DNA from: Blepharisma japonicum
Taxonomy: Eukaryota; Ciliophora; Heterotrichea; Heterotrichida; Blepharismidae
Reading direction: 5' to 3'
DNA length: 64,000 bases
Assembly: GCA_949751835.1 (NCBI GenBank)
Contig: CATKHK010000010.1
Coordinates: 124,001-188,000, forward strand
Part shown: piece by piece, positions 22,101 to 32,985 of the stretch
Position numbering within the stretch: position 1 is the first letter of the stretch
Layout of the letters: every line of letters starts with the position of its first letter
Program-made: the position numbers and the translations under genes
The notes under the pieces: generated by a model
Told to the model about the DNA's origin: nothing
The model's database searches: none
What the model saw: only the letters and a program-made list of their open reading frames with translations

Positions 22101-23855
22101 TTAGAGTCCAATTTCATTTAATAGATTAAAAGCTCCATTCAGCATATCATCAAGTTCAGTAGCCTTCTCCTTAAATAAATCCCCTGGCTGCAATCCTGGG
22201 AATATCTTCGGACCATGCTCATTTACTAGCTTAACTACATGCTCTTTTAGCTGAGCTCTTTGACTCTTAAGATTTTCAATTTCTCTAGGACTGCAAATAC
22301 TAAGAGCCCTTGAATAAAGCCTTCCAAAGCTGCTAAAAGCTCTATCTGAAAGTATAATAGCTACATACATGTAGATTGGCCAAGCAACACCAGTTACCAC
22401 AAGATACCAGAGAGAAGTACAAAATGATCCATATAAATCTACATAAACCTTACAATAAGTATAAATAAAAGCAACAATTTGAAGGAAAAGTGTAAAAAAG
22501 AACATCAGTACCATCCCATACACTATTTTCGTTGATGCAACTGTATCACTAGCATTTAGCTTGACTGAAGATGATATCAACGCTTTTTTTCTTTCTTTCT
22601 CTGCAATGTAGTTTAAAATCGCACCCATAAGTCCTGCTATTACCCATCCAGGAAGAGAAATTGTGAGCCCACCCATAATTCTTATCAAAGTTATCAAAGT
22701 ATATGCAATCATCTTTATTTTCGAGAAGTTCGAAAGCCTTAACTGGTAATCTTGAAGCCCAATCTTCTTTAAATTATTCGAATAAGCTTCAACATACTGC
22801 ACTAATTTTTTAAAATCAGGCAAATCTGCATACTTTTCTTTAAGCTCCTTATACCCTTTGGCAAATTTTATATTCATTTCCATATCTAAAGCTGGGTTTT
22901 CTCTAAGATGGTCAGGCTTATAAACTCTTCTTGCCATAAACACATGTGAAAGCTCATCATAAGTTGGTGCAGTGACCCATACTTCTCCAAGTCTCTAAAT
23001 ATCCTTTACATTTTCAATTTGTTTTAGCAAGATTTCTACAGCCCTTTTACGATCTCGCAAATAAAGTGATGCAAGTTCTCTAGGAATCGCATAAGGAACT
23101 CCAAAATTGACGACAGCTTTAGATCTGAATCTGTGCCCTTGGTAATAATTCAAGCCAACACATTGAATTGTGACTGTAATATTGTACCTTGACATGGCTC
23201 CTAGTGCCATTAAACATACTCCAGCCTTTAGTGGCAACAAGTTTGGTCTGTCATGGGAACCTCCTTCTGGGAATATCCCAATGCAGCCACCTTTTCTGAG
23301 CTCAGTCTGTACAGCTTCATAAATATCGTGCTGGTCTATTTTTGGCATGATCTTAAATTGCATGTCTTTAAGCCCGACAGCTGGACCCATAGGGACTATA
23401 ACAGTGTCATTTTCAACAGATTTTATAGTGATCATGAATTTTTCACACTTCATGGAGTCTCCTGGATGCACCTCAGTCACAAATTTGGTCCCAGTTCCTA
23501 TGATCCTTTTAAGATCGTCATCATAAGTAATTGTTCCAGTCCCTTTTGTAACATAATCTTGTGGTCTTTTTACAGGGATTACATGGAAAAGTCTGGCAAG
23601 CGACCCTACAACTTTCTTTTTCATTGACTAAATGGAGTTTACGCTCGCAGCCATCAGAAATGATGGTTGTCTTTTGCATTGGCTAATGATCAAGACTGGA
23701 TCCACAAATTGATTTGAGTGGTTTCCACACAAAATAACAGGCCCAGTCGAAGGAGTCAAGTGCCTCCCAACTGTTTCCACTTCTTGGAAGAAAAAAGCAG
23801 CTAAAAGTCTGAGTTAGCATTACTTTAAATAATAGCGTGCCAAGGTGAAGAGCAT
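22101..23855 (-). CDS. Glycerol-3-phosphate/DHAP acyltransferase, fungal Sct1/Gpt2 type, membrane-bound
   Basis: A 569-residue enzyme built from four exons with 15-nt introns at 23809-23823, 23628-23642 and 22995-23009. Each intron removes a stop or restores the frame. The acyltransferase signatures are GNHSNQFVDP (H41) and GIFPEGGSHDRPNLLPLKAG, the HANQFVD/EGGSHD combination known from yeast Sct1 and Gpt2. These acylate glycerol-3-phosphate in the first step of glycerolipid synthesis at the ER. The C-terminal half has several membrane segments (for example IYGMVLMFFFTLFLQIVAFI-like runs), as in that family. The start (MLFTLARYYLK) follows from splicing the first intron. It is divergent from histone H4, with 87 bp between the starts, and a broken 3' copy lies at 14004-14375. 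Confidence 0.9.
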
Positions 23856-23942
23856 TTTTATTATTAGGATAAATAAGGAATAAGATTTTTAGGAGGAATA
23901 TTAGAAAATAATAAACCGGGGGCTTAAAATATAAAAATTAAA

Positions 23943-24284
23943 ATGAAGGTTGAAGGAAAAGGTGCAAAAGGAATCAAAGGCAAGGGAAAAGGCAAAGGAT
24001 TAGGGAAGATTGGAGGAAAACAAAAAAGACGCCACGTTATCAGGGAAAATATACAAGGAATCACAAAGCCGGCAATTAGACGTTTGGCCCGCAGAGGTGG
24101 AGTGAAAAGGCTGAGTGGACTGGTGTATGATGAAACGAGAAATGTCCTGAAATCGTTCTTAGAAAATGTTGTACGAGATGCTGTTACGTATACTGAGCAT
24201 GCAAGAAGAAAAACAGTCACAGCACTTGATGTGGTCTATGCGTTGAAGCGTCAAGGAAGAACATTATATGGATTTGGAGGCTAA
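23943..24284 (+). CDS. Histone H4 variant with an extended N-terminal tail
   Basis: A 113-residue histone H4. The core is almost canonical ([20 protein letters not shown], then [20 protein letters not shown], ending TLYGFGG). The tail is about ten residues longer than usual and Lys/Gly-rich ([19 protein letters not shown]). Aligning back from the core without gaps, the residues at positions 16 and 20 are Gln and His instead of Lys. Two conserved modification sites would then be lost. There is no intron. The start is the only in-frame ATG near the core and shares an 87-bp divergent promoter region with the acyltransferase gene. It may be a variant used in one nucleus or stage, beside canonical H4 genes elsewhere; that is inference. 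Confidence 0.97.
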   Translation: MKVEGKGAKGIKGKGKGKGLGKIGGKQKRRHVIRENIQGITKPAIRRLARRGGVKRLSGLVYDETRNVLKSFLENVVRDAVTYTEHARRKTVTALDVVYALKRQGRTLYGFGG

Positions 24285-24986
24285 AGACTTTTAATAATTC
24301 TAAAAATGACTCGTTATAAATTCAAATAAAAAGGAGTTAAAAAGAATTTAGAAACATTATAGCAATAATTGATTAAGATTTATATTTGTCATAATTTCCT
24401 TAAAAGATAAAAGTGGATTAAATTTAGGTAATTGAAGCCTAAATTTTATTTATATAAGGTGATGATATGTATATTCATTTAAGTTAATTTTTGAGATCTT
24501 AAATAGAGAAAATATCTCTTTTCAATTCGAACCAAAATTTTGAATTACTGCTTTTATGTGAAAAATTAGGCTGCTTTATAATTAATGATAAGAGTATTCA
24601 TTTAATTTTATAACATTCATTTTAAAATTTTGAAACCATAGCGTAAATTGATTCTAAAAGTAATTTAGCAGAGTTCATTTTGACTTATTGTGGCTTAACT
24701 TTGCATTCGATCTCAGAATAAAAAATTTTAGATTGGAGATATAAGACGAGTATAGAAGGAAGAAATTATATATAGGCTCAGAATATAGAAATCCACAGTT
24801 TTGAGCTAATATATCAAAATTTTATTGTTAAATTTCAAGAAAACTATTTATTCAAGTAATTACAAGTTTAAGAACAATTTACAGTTATTTTAGAAGTAAG
24901 GATGATCAGAATTTTAAAATTAATTACTTTCAGCAAATCAGTTTTGCCCATAATATTTTACAAAATAATAATTAATTTATAATTAT
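24285..24986. other. AT-rich spacer, no gene seen
   Basis: About 700 bp with stops in all frames even when TGA is read as Trp. No RNA gene or repeat stands out. It should hold the 3' ends of the convergent H4 and small hypothetical genes. Confidence 0.6.
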
Positions 24987-25352
24987 TTATAAATATTCTT
25001 GAGTAGATTTTTTTAAAACGCTTAAGGCTAGTAAACAAGGCTCTTCTAAATTTTTTTGATTTTCATCTTCTTCAAATCTTGACCCTTCAGTCCTAAACAT
25101 AGATTGAGCCTGCTGCGGGGATGGGGAATGACTCATATCAGTAGATCCATCTATTATTATTTGTGATCCAAATGATCCGGTGTTTCTAAAATTATTTGAT
25201 CTTCTTTTAGAAAATCAAGTTTCCAGCTTAGTGATATTTTTATTCAAATGCATTGTCTTATGAGACAATTTTGTTTGATATTGGCAATAGCCTGGCTTTA
25301 TACTTGTCATTGAAGAAGCTCTTCCAGTATGCTTAACTTTATGTTTTTCCAT
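24987..25352 (-). CDS. Small hypothetical protein, 121 residues
   Basis: From an ATG at 25350-25352 the minus strand stays open to TAA at 24987-24989 if one TGA is read as Trp (KLETWFSKRRSNNF). It is easily missed because that TGA splits it into short pieces. The protein is polar and Ser/Gln/Lys-rich, with a Ser/Pro stretch (MSHSPSPQQAQS) and an acidic piece (RFEEDENQKNLEEP). It has no membrane segment or known motif. Its base composition is less AT-rich than the flanking spacers, which supports coding. The function is unknown. Confidence 0.6.
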
Positions 25353-25729
25353 TAATTAGCTTAACTTATTTATTAAAGCATTGCTTTAAAATAACTCTGG
25401 TTGTTGCAACACAAATTATTATTTTTTAGATTGATAAAATTAAATTGCGGTAATAATTCTAGAAAAATAAAGAAGTAATGATCATGATATTTAGATTTTT
25501 CTACTGTTATTATGTGCTAAAATAATTAAATATGAAATGTGTAATAATAAATTTTCTATTAGATTTTTTTATTGCTGCCTGATAGATAACTCTAACCTTT
25601 TTTAGGTAATAAACAATTTTTACCTCTAATAAAAGAGTTAAATCTATTATCCTTTTAAGCATTAAGAAAACTTTATTTCTTAATATTAAAAAAATACAAC
25701 TTTTCTGACCAATTAATAAAGGTTAATTA
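25353..25729. other. AT-rich spacer, no gene seen
   Basis: About 380 bp, very rich in A/T, between two minus-strand genes. No open frame or repeat of note was found; it presumably holds the promoter of the 121-residue gene and the 3' end of CCDC22. Confidence 0.6.
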
Positions 25730-27469
25730 TTATTGCTGTTCTGCTTTAATTTTTTCTAAATCTTGTCTAAGCTGATTAATATCATGCTTAGCATTTCTCG
25801 AGATTGCAGACTCAATTCTGATCTCTAAGTCACTCATTTTGGACTGAAGTCTAAATTGGTCTTCGACATTTCTTATCAATGCTGCATAGCTTTCTCTTAA
25901 GTCAACCAATAGCTTATAAATAACTTTTGCAGCTGAATTTTTCTTTGCTTCTTGAAATACCAAATCTTCAGTTGCAGCATCAGTTCTTTTCAATGCTTCT
26001 CTAGTTAATTCCACACTCTTTTGCATTTGTGTTATATCTTTCACAATTTTCGTCATATCTTTTTTCTGCCTTTTTAATTTTTCCACAATTTCTGTAATCC
26101 TTTTAACATAGGTGTTTCTATTAATGCTTGACGTTCCTTTAGCTTCTTCCTGTTTCAGGATTTCTAATAATTCTTCTTTATCTTCAGCTTCTTCTGCCAT
26201 TTCTCTCATTTCTTCTTTCATTTGTTTAATTTCTTCAATTTTATCACTGTAGCTTTCTTTTAGTTTTTCAGTCTGGATTTCTTTTTCTTTAATTTCTTCC
26301 AAAATCGGCTCTTTATAATCATTTCATTCTTTTTCCATTAATTCTAGCTTACTTTCTAGGTCTTTTATTTCTTCTTCAAGCTTTGTGGAATTTCCTTCAG
26401 TAAGTGCTGTAGCCATCCTATGCTTTTGCTCAAGGTCTTTTTTTAAGTTTTCGTTATCAGTTTTAAGTTGTTTTAAACTCTGCGAGGTTGCTGTTATGTT
26501 TGCTTTTGCTGTAGAAATGGAGGCTTCAATTTGGTCATTTTCTTCAGAAATTTCTTTAAGTTTTTCTTCAAGTTCTTGGATTTCTTTTTCTTTTTGTTCC
26601 ATTGAATCAGCTGATTTAGGAGGAGGGGTGCCTTCAATGATGCCGCTTTGGAGCAATTCGTCTTCTTCAAGATTTTGGGTGTCAATAGCAAAAACACTGC
26701 CAATATCCTCTGTGACTTGAGAAGTCAAATTTGGACGTTCTAATACATGAAGGAGGGATGGAAGGGATTTTTCTGAGAGATCAGATTTAATTAGAATTGA
26801 AGAAGTTTTAGTTGAAGATTTTCCTATTGAAAAATCGAGGTCTTTGCTTTTATTTATTTTTGATTGAGTTAAATAGACTTGAGTGGTATAGAGAGCTGAA
26901 GGATTGCCTTTTGCAAGTCTTTTTTGCCAGTAGATTTTGGAATTTTTATAGTTTTCCCATGCTGGTTTTAGCTCTTCAGAAATTTCTGCACCATCATGAA
27001 GTTCAATTATTCCACGAAAAGTTAACTTGTGAGTTTTATCAAATGGAGGCTGCCATTTCTTTTGAGTCCACTTAGAAACTTTTTCTTTAATCCTTCGTTG
27101 AAATGCTTGCTGAGGAGTATCATCAATAGCGACTGCTTTTGCCTCTTCTTTTGGAACTTTATCCATCATAAATCCAACAACTTTTCTGATGTCCTTTATA
27201 TCTGGATATAGGAAGGTGTTAAAATTAAGATCTCCTGTATACCCTAGAGTTTTTATTTTTTCGCTAAACTGCATGCACATCTTATATTTTGATGAAAGTG
27301 TTGTAGGGAGCTCATTGAAAACTTTACCTAATATAATGTTTAGAAGGCCCATAGTGACTGGAAGAAGAACATCAGGGTTTTGCAAGTTTTCAAGGGATTT
27401 TATGCCTTGGCATGCTGGGATTGACATCTGCTGGAGAGATAAAATCAAAAGGTCATCTACGTCTTCCAT
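25730..27469 (-). CDS. CCDC22: CCDC22 homologue (CCC/Commander complex, endosomal recycling)
   Basis: A 579-residue protein, one UGA-Trp (26324-26326). The N-terminus MEDVDDLLILSLQQMSIPA, followed by a calponin-homology-like NN-CH domain up to about residue 115 (FNTFLYPDIKDIRKVVGFMM), resembles CCDC22. A linker region leads into long coiled coils from about residue 285 to the end, as in the human protein (627 residues). CCDC22 pairs with CCDC93 and ten COMMD proteins in the CCC complex, which works with Retriever and WASH in endosome-to-surface recycling. No introns are needed. The identification rests on the N-terminal motif and overall architecture; another NN-CH coiled-coil protein (CCDC93 or an IFT subunit) is less likely. 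Confidence 0.82.
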
Positions 27470-27673
27470 GATTATTTATGTATTAAGATGAATTTTCAAG
27501 AGAGAAAAATATTTTTAATTATAGAGCTGAAATTTGCAGAAAAGAGTAACTATTAAAAATTAAATATAAAAAATATGTTTATGATAAAAACTAATAATTA
27601 TCAAAAATTTTTAAGAAATTATTTATTAATTATAGCTAATTATTTTTTCTAATCTTTTATTTAATCTAATAGC

Positions 27674-29197
27674 TTACCTACTATTTATCTCATTCAAGAG
27701 GTCTTTGAGATTTTCAATTATGTCTTCTATTACAGGCCTATTTTCTGGTAAAATCGATCATGTATTTCTTATCAAAGACACAAGTTTTGGGTATTTTTCT
27801 TCAATTTGTCTATCCAGCATAGGCTTCCTTCTATTAAACTCAATAGAATCACTCAAAAACTTAAAACTAAAATTTTCATTCTTCCTTAAATAGTCAAATG
27901 GAATCCTTCCAGTCATAATCCAATATAGTATCATTCCAAACGATCAAATATCTGCGGATGCCTCAACTTCTCTATTTGCTAGTACCTCTGGAGCGCAGAA
28001 AAACACTGATAATTCTGCCTTCTTAATTCTAAGTCTCCCTAAAACAACTCTTGACTCGCTATTAATGAAAATATTTTCTGGCGTCAAGCAGCCATATATA
28101 AAATTTTTATCATGGATATACTTTAAGCCTTCAGCTATTTCTATACCTATTCTTATAATTTTTCTGATACTTATATTTTCTTTTAAATAACTTTTCAAAT
28201 TTGTGCATTCTTCAACAATCAGACTGCAATAATTCTTTGTGTCTTGCAGTCCATAAACTTTCAATATGTTTTTATGATCCAGCCCTTCCTGGGTTTTAAA
28301 CTCGTCATAATAATCTACATACAGATGCGAATATTTTTTTGATGTAATTCATGACTGCACTTGATTTCCTTTATATAACCCTGACATAGCGATCTCTGAT
28401 GTGTGCTTGAACTCAGAGGGTGTTAAATCATAATCGAATCCTTCTAAAACAGTAATTTCTTTTGCATAAGGCTTTAACCATTCATTCACGACACTTCTAT
28501 AACTCTCCAAATCTATACTTGTATTTATTTGTGCTATCTTGCTTATATTATGCGGTATCAGTCTGACTTTTATTTCTGGTTGAAGTGAAATTTCTATCAA
28601 TTCTTCTGGAAATTTAGAAAACTTGACTCCTCTTTCAGCAAGTCTTATTATAGTTTCACCAACTTTTTTCAATGTGTTTTCTGTCAAGATTGATTTTGAA
28701 TCAAGCTCTTTGAAGCTCCAAAATTTTTCATATTTTTCAAAATGATCTTTTAAGAACGCATAGAGATTTGAATTCAAGTTACTCAATCTTTTGTCAATAG
28801 TTTCTGTGTACCATCATATAGAATATTCTTCGCTTTGTAAATCTGATGATGTGTCTTTAGTTGATGTTCTTGATAAGTAGGCGCAATCATCTTGACATTT
28901 TATATAGTCACTTAAACTTATTGTTTTGTCTGAATCACTGAGCATTTCCTTTATACTTTGATGTGGACTGTTTGACAGGGACAAGTCAAAAGTTGTATCT
29001 GAGGTCTTGCATTTTCTACCAGGGTGGCTTTCTAAACGATGTGAGGTCTTAGGATCAAAAACAAATTCTATACCATAAATTGCTTTAGCAGGCTGGAATG
29101 GTGTTAACCCAAATGTTTTTGCAATATCAAAATCTTTCAAAATGTACTCAACTAATGTTTTTTCATTTTCCACGAAAATATTTAAGAACTCATTCAT
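27674..29197 (-). CDS. Kinase-fold protein lacking catalytic residues (pseudokinase)
   Basis: A 507-residue frame crossed by several UGA-Trp codons. About 290 residues of unknown N-terminal sequence precede a C-terminal kinase fold. The kinase part has IAEGLKYIHDKNFIYGCLTP where HRDLKP is expected (catalytic Asp replaced by Cys370). The DFG position reads LGR (L386), a recognisable APE-like FCAPEVLA is present, and DIWSFGMILYWIMTGRIPFD matches subdomain IX. No convincing P-loop or VAIK lysine is visible. The fold is kept but catalysis should be lost, so a scaffold or regulator is likely. The C-terminal lobe is clean and in frame, which argues against simple gene decay even though a decayed transporter gene lies just upstream. 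Confidence 0.8.
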
Positions 29198-29270
29198 CCC
29201 TATTATAATTATTGTAGAATCGTAATGTTAAATTAAAATTGTAAATAGAAATCATTTATATTAAAACTAC

Positions 29271-29321
29271 AAATTAAATGGTCGGATTTTTGAATTAAAT
29301 GGTCGGATTTTAAATTAAATA
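29271..29321. repeat. Short direct repeat of attaaatggtcggatttt
   Basis: Two near-perfect copies of about 18-19 bp (attaaatggtcggatttt) and a third partial one (attaaatag) stand in a row in the spacer between the pseudokinase start and the decayed ABC transporter. The role is unknown. Confidence 0.8.
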
Positions 29322-29329
29322 GTGTCTCA

Positions 29330-31560
29330 TGTCATCAGGGGATTGCTTTGTGAGAATTTCAGATGGCGCGGCCGATTTTTATAACGGAGCCCTTATCCAT
29401 TACAATTAATTTATCATAATCCTTTAAATTTGCAAGCCTATGAGAAATGGCGAAAATTGTAGATCATTTGAATTTTTCTCTTATAATTTCTTGAATAAAT
29501 TTATCGGGACTTTTAATCAACATAAGCAGTAGCTTCATCGGTGATTAGAATTTTAATTTTTATAATAAATGCTCTAGCTAAGCATAAAAGCTGATTTTCT
29601 TCTGTAGCTAATGATTATATAAATTAGGAAATTGTGATTTTCAAGTGGTAATATCTCAAAAAAACTTCTTTTCGCATTAGTCAAGAGAAATTCTATACTC
29701 CAAAAACATGTACTAAACTTTGAATTTTACTGAAGATTTATGTACGTCATCATTTTTTATCATTTTGGTCATTTCGTTCTTGGCGAATTCTTTAATTTCT
29801 TCTTTTTCGTTATTATTTTTTATATGAGAAAAGCCTTGAGCCTTAAAGTCTTCGTAATTTCCTTTAAAATGAACTTTTTCTCCTTCAATGAATATTATTT
29901 TATCACACTATGGCAAAAACTCTTGCTGATTTCTAATTAAAATTCTGGTTTTTTCTTTTAAAAATACCATTAATGCAGTTACTGAACAATATTTCAGCTA
30001 CGCTTGAGTCAACTGAGCTAAATGGGCCAACAAGTAAATAAATATCCCTTTGTGCATAAGCAGCTCGTACTAGTGCAATTCTTTCTCTTTGTCCTCCAAT
30101 TAAATTGCAGCCTTTTACTCCTACTTGAGTATGATCGCCATACTTCATTTCACTGATGTCTTTTTTAGACAGCAGCATTGAAGTACATCATTATAGTAAT
30201 TTTTATTGTAGCCATGCCCCATGATAATATTTTCCTTAGTATTATTGCAGGCGTTTCTTGGCAAGTTAGCAATGAACCAGATGTCGTTAATTCTTTTTCT
30301 TCTAATTGAACTTTATTTCAGGAGGCTATAATGCCAACTAATTCAAGTTTTCCTCTTATATCTGTAGGGCTGAGCTGCTGAAAATTGATTGAAGTTTAAA
30401 TCAAGAATTTTCCTATTCTTCTAGATGTTGAAAATAAATTAGAAAAATATAATAATTCGTTTGCAAAAGTTCCTGAAACACTAAAATGTGCAGCATTAGA
30501 ATACTTGCACCACAAAACACATTACTAAGCTTTAACATTCCACCCGTTTCCACATAGATTCAAAGAGTTGCCACTATTATCAGCCCTTGCCCATTTATTA
30601 TTAGTTTTAGCACTGCACTCTTAAAATAAAATGAAATTTTGTTCTCCCTCAATTTTCAAACTATCTTCGAAAAAGAAATTTCCCAAGTGTAGAATTTAAT
30701 TATTCTGATGCCATCTAAAGTATTTCCAATTAAATTCACCCTTGAGCCAATATATTGGTTTATTTTATTCTTAAGCCTATATTTTTCTTTGGTAAAAAAA
30801 ATCTGTAATGGTACTGTGCATATAATTAAAAATAATCCGATAAGCCCAGGCCATACAAGATATATATATATATATAAGGCAACAGCAGCTCCTATAAGAT
30901 AGATAGGAACAATCCACACAGGAGCTGCCAAGCTTATCATTCGGAATCTTTCGTTATCTGTAGATTTTAAGCTCAAAATTTGTCCAGAAATTTCCGGTTG
31001 GCTTAATTATTTATATAGCATATTTAATACTTTTTCGTAGGCTAGACCATATATATGACTCTATGGAGACTCCAAGGAGCATGAAATCAAAATAATCTCT
31101 CTCGTTCTGAATAGAATAAAGTAAACTAACAATTAAGAGTAGAAGAGAATATAAAATCGGTTTCCATTGAGATTCTGGGTCATCCTCGAAGCAACCGATA
31201 ATAAGGATAATGAAAATTGCGATCGCTATACTTAAATATTGAGTGAGAATAAAAGGAATGCTCTTGTAAAATCTTCACCTAAAAGCTTTGAAAAGGGTAT
31301 GGATAAAGCTGGGATTTCATGAACAGGCTTCAACTATTCAAATGCCTTTTAATTTTTTTAAAATTTTCTTCTGCTTCCAAAGACTTTGGCAGGATTTCAA
31401 AGCTTTTTTAGTAGTAACAGTCAGTTTTGGAGAGCTTTCTGATTGTTGGGAATATCCAAAACATAATGAAACGACTGATGCAGCTCGCTTGGTCTATCTT
31501 CAAAATTCTGCCATTAAAAATTGATTATTTTCGATCCCATTGAAAATTTTGAGAAGAGAG
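29330..31560 (-). pseudogene. Decayed ABCC/MRP-type ABC transporter gene
   Basis: The minus strand carries ordered pieces of a multidrug-resistance-protein type transporter. These are a membrane-domain piece (30976-30656, ending TLDGIRIIKFYTWE), and the first nucleotide-binding domain (about 30300-29740) with a weakened signature GCNLIGGQRERIALVRAAY and Walker B changed to YLLVGPFSSVDS. A loop resembling ILIRNQQEFLP follows. Last comes the tail of the second nucleotide-binding domain (about 29640-29370), with ITDEATAYVD and FAISHRLANLKDYDKLIVMD. The first Walker A is gone, the second membrane domain is deleted, true stops (TAA, TAG) and frame changes fall inside conserved blocks, and no tiny intron repairs them. 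This is a host gene that has died, not a small functional transporter. Confidence 0.85.
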
Positions 31561-32985
31561 ATTAATTAAATAATGAAATTAGAATTATAATTTTATTAAT
31601 TTGTTATGGAAGAAAATATGAAGCAATTAATTTATGATTAAGTTTTAAATACTTATGTGAAAAACTGAAAAATGCATAAGTTTTTAAAAATATAATTTAC
31701 AGTGTTTGTTATTATTTTTATTCCAAAAATAATTTTAGTCAGCTAATTATAACAGCAAGAAAGTTAAATAAAAATCATTTAAGAAAGAAAGTAAATCTTT
31801 AAATTAATATTTCATTCTATCTATAAATAAGAATCACTTAAAGAGCAATTATGAGTGATTTCTGTATTTTTAATTTTTACCTACCAAAGAGACTCTAATT
31901 TATTTCAAATTATAGCGTTTTGTATTGAAAAGCAGCTTTGGTTCAAAATCTATTGCTCTAAAATTTCATTAACAGAGAAAAATAATTCATAGAAATTCTT
32001 ATTCAAATTTATTAATGCATAAGTACTGTCTTATAGTTTATTATCTCAATATTTATCAAAAAACTTGCTGCCTTATCTCGAGTTTTAGAATTTAATTCAC
32101 AGAATATCATGCTTTCTTTCAGAGAAACTAAGAAATTTTAGGTTATTATTAGATTAGTAGTTCTTTTAAGGATATCGGACTATATTTTTAAAGATCAAAT
32201 CTATTGATAAGGTAATAAATTTTAATTAATAATAGCAAGAGGTAAGCTGCACACAATTTTAAGCTTAATTCTTTCCAATAATCGACTAATAATTTGATTA
32301 TTAATGCTCAAAACTAATATCTTTTCTGGGAAAGAGAATTTTGGAGGTTTAACAGATTATCAACATAATTTATTATGATGACTATAATTATATATCCAAA
32401 AATTCAAGTCAAAAATGATTTTTATTACAAATTTAAAAAATCTCTTTTGACAAAATTTAGAATATCTTCAATATGTATTTTTTTAATTGCCTCTAGCTTG
32501 AGTTCACATATTACTTGGGGGAAAAAATTAGCTATTAGAATAGTCTGCCAATTGAATTAAAATCTCATAAATTATGATAGCTTTCGTACAATATTATATG
32601 GAATAAAGTGCTTCTGATACTCTAATATTTGTCCTTTTTAAGGGAATGAGAGATTTTTATACATCAATATTTGGATTGAAAATTGTGATTAGGAAAATGA
32701 ATTAAAGCTTATGACGACAGTGAATTTTTGAGTAAAGAAATTAATTAAATCTATTCCTTAGAAAATCAAGCTTATATTACATAATAAGCATAATTAAATG
32801 CTATTTATGAGTAAGATTAATAAATTCAAATATTAAATATTGGTAAACATTTATTTTTGTTATAAAGCAAAAATTAATTTTTAATAAATTTCATTTTCTG
32901 AAGACAGAATTATTATTGGTCTCCTTAATTTCAAAATAAAAATGAAAATTTTAATAAAAATTTTAGCTATTACTTATTAATAATC
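31561..32985. other. Long AT-rich gene-free block
   Basis: About 1.4 kb, the longest empty stretch in the window. Stops are frequent in all frames, and the only small open frame (about 61 codons near 32375) has no protein-like features. No RNA gene, terminal repeat or transposon signature was seen. It could be spacer left from decay, or an internally eliminated sequence if the window is germline DNA. Confidence 0.6.

Noticed and set aside
32375-32560. 61-codon plus-strand frame in the long spacer
   Set aside because: Low-complexity Ile/Lys/Ser composition, no motif and surrounded by non-coding sequence.
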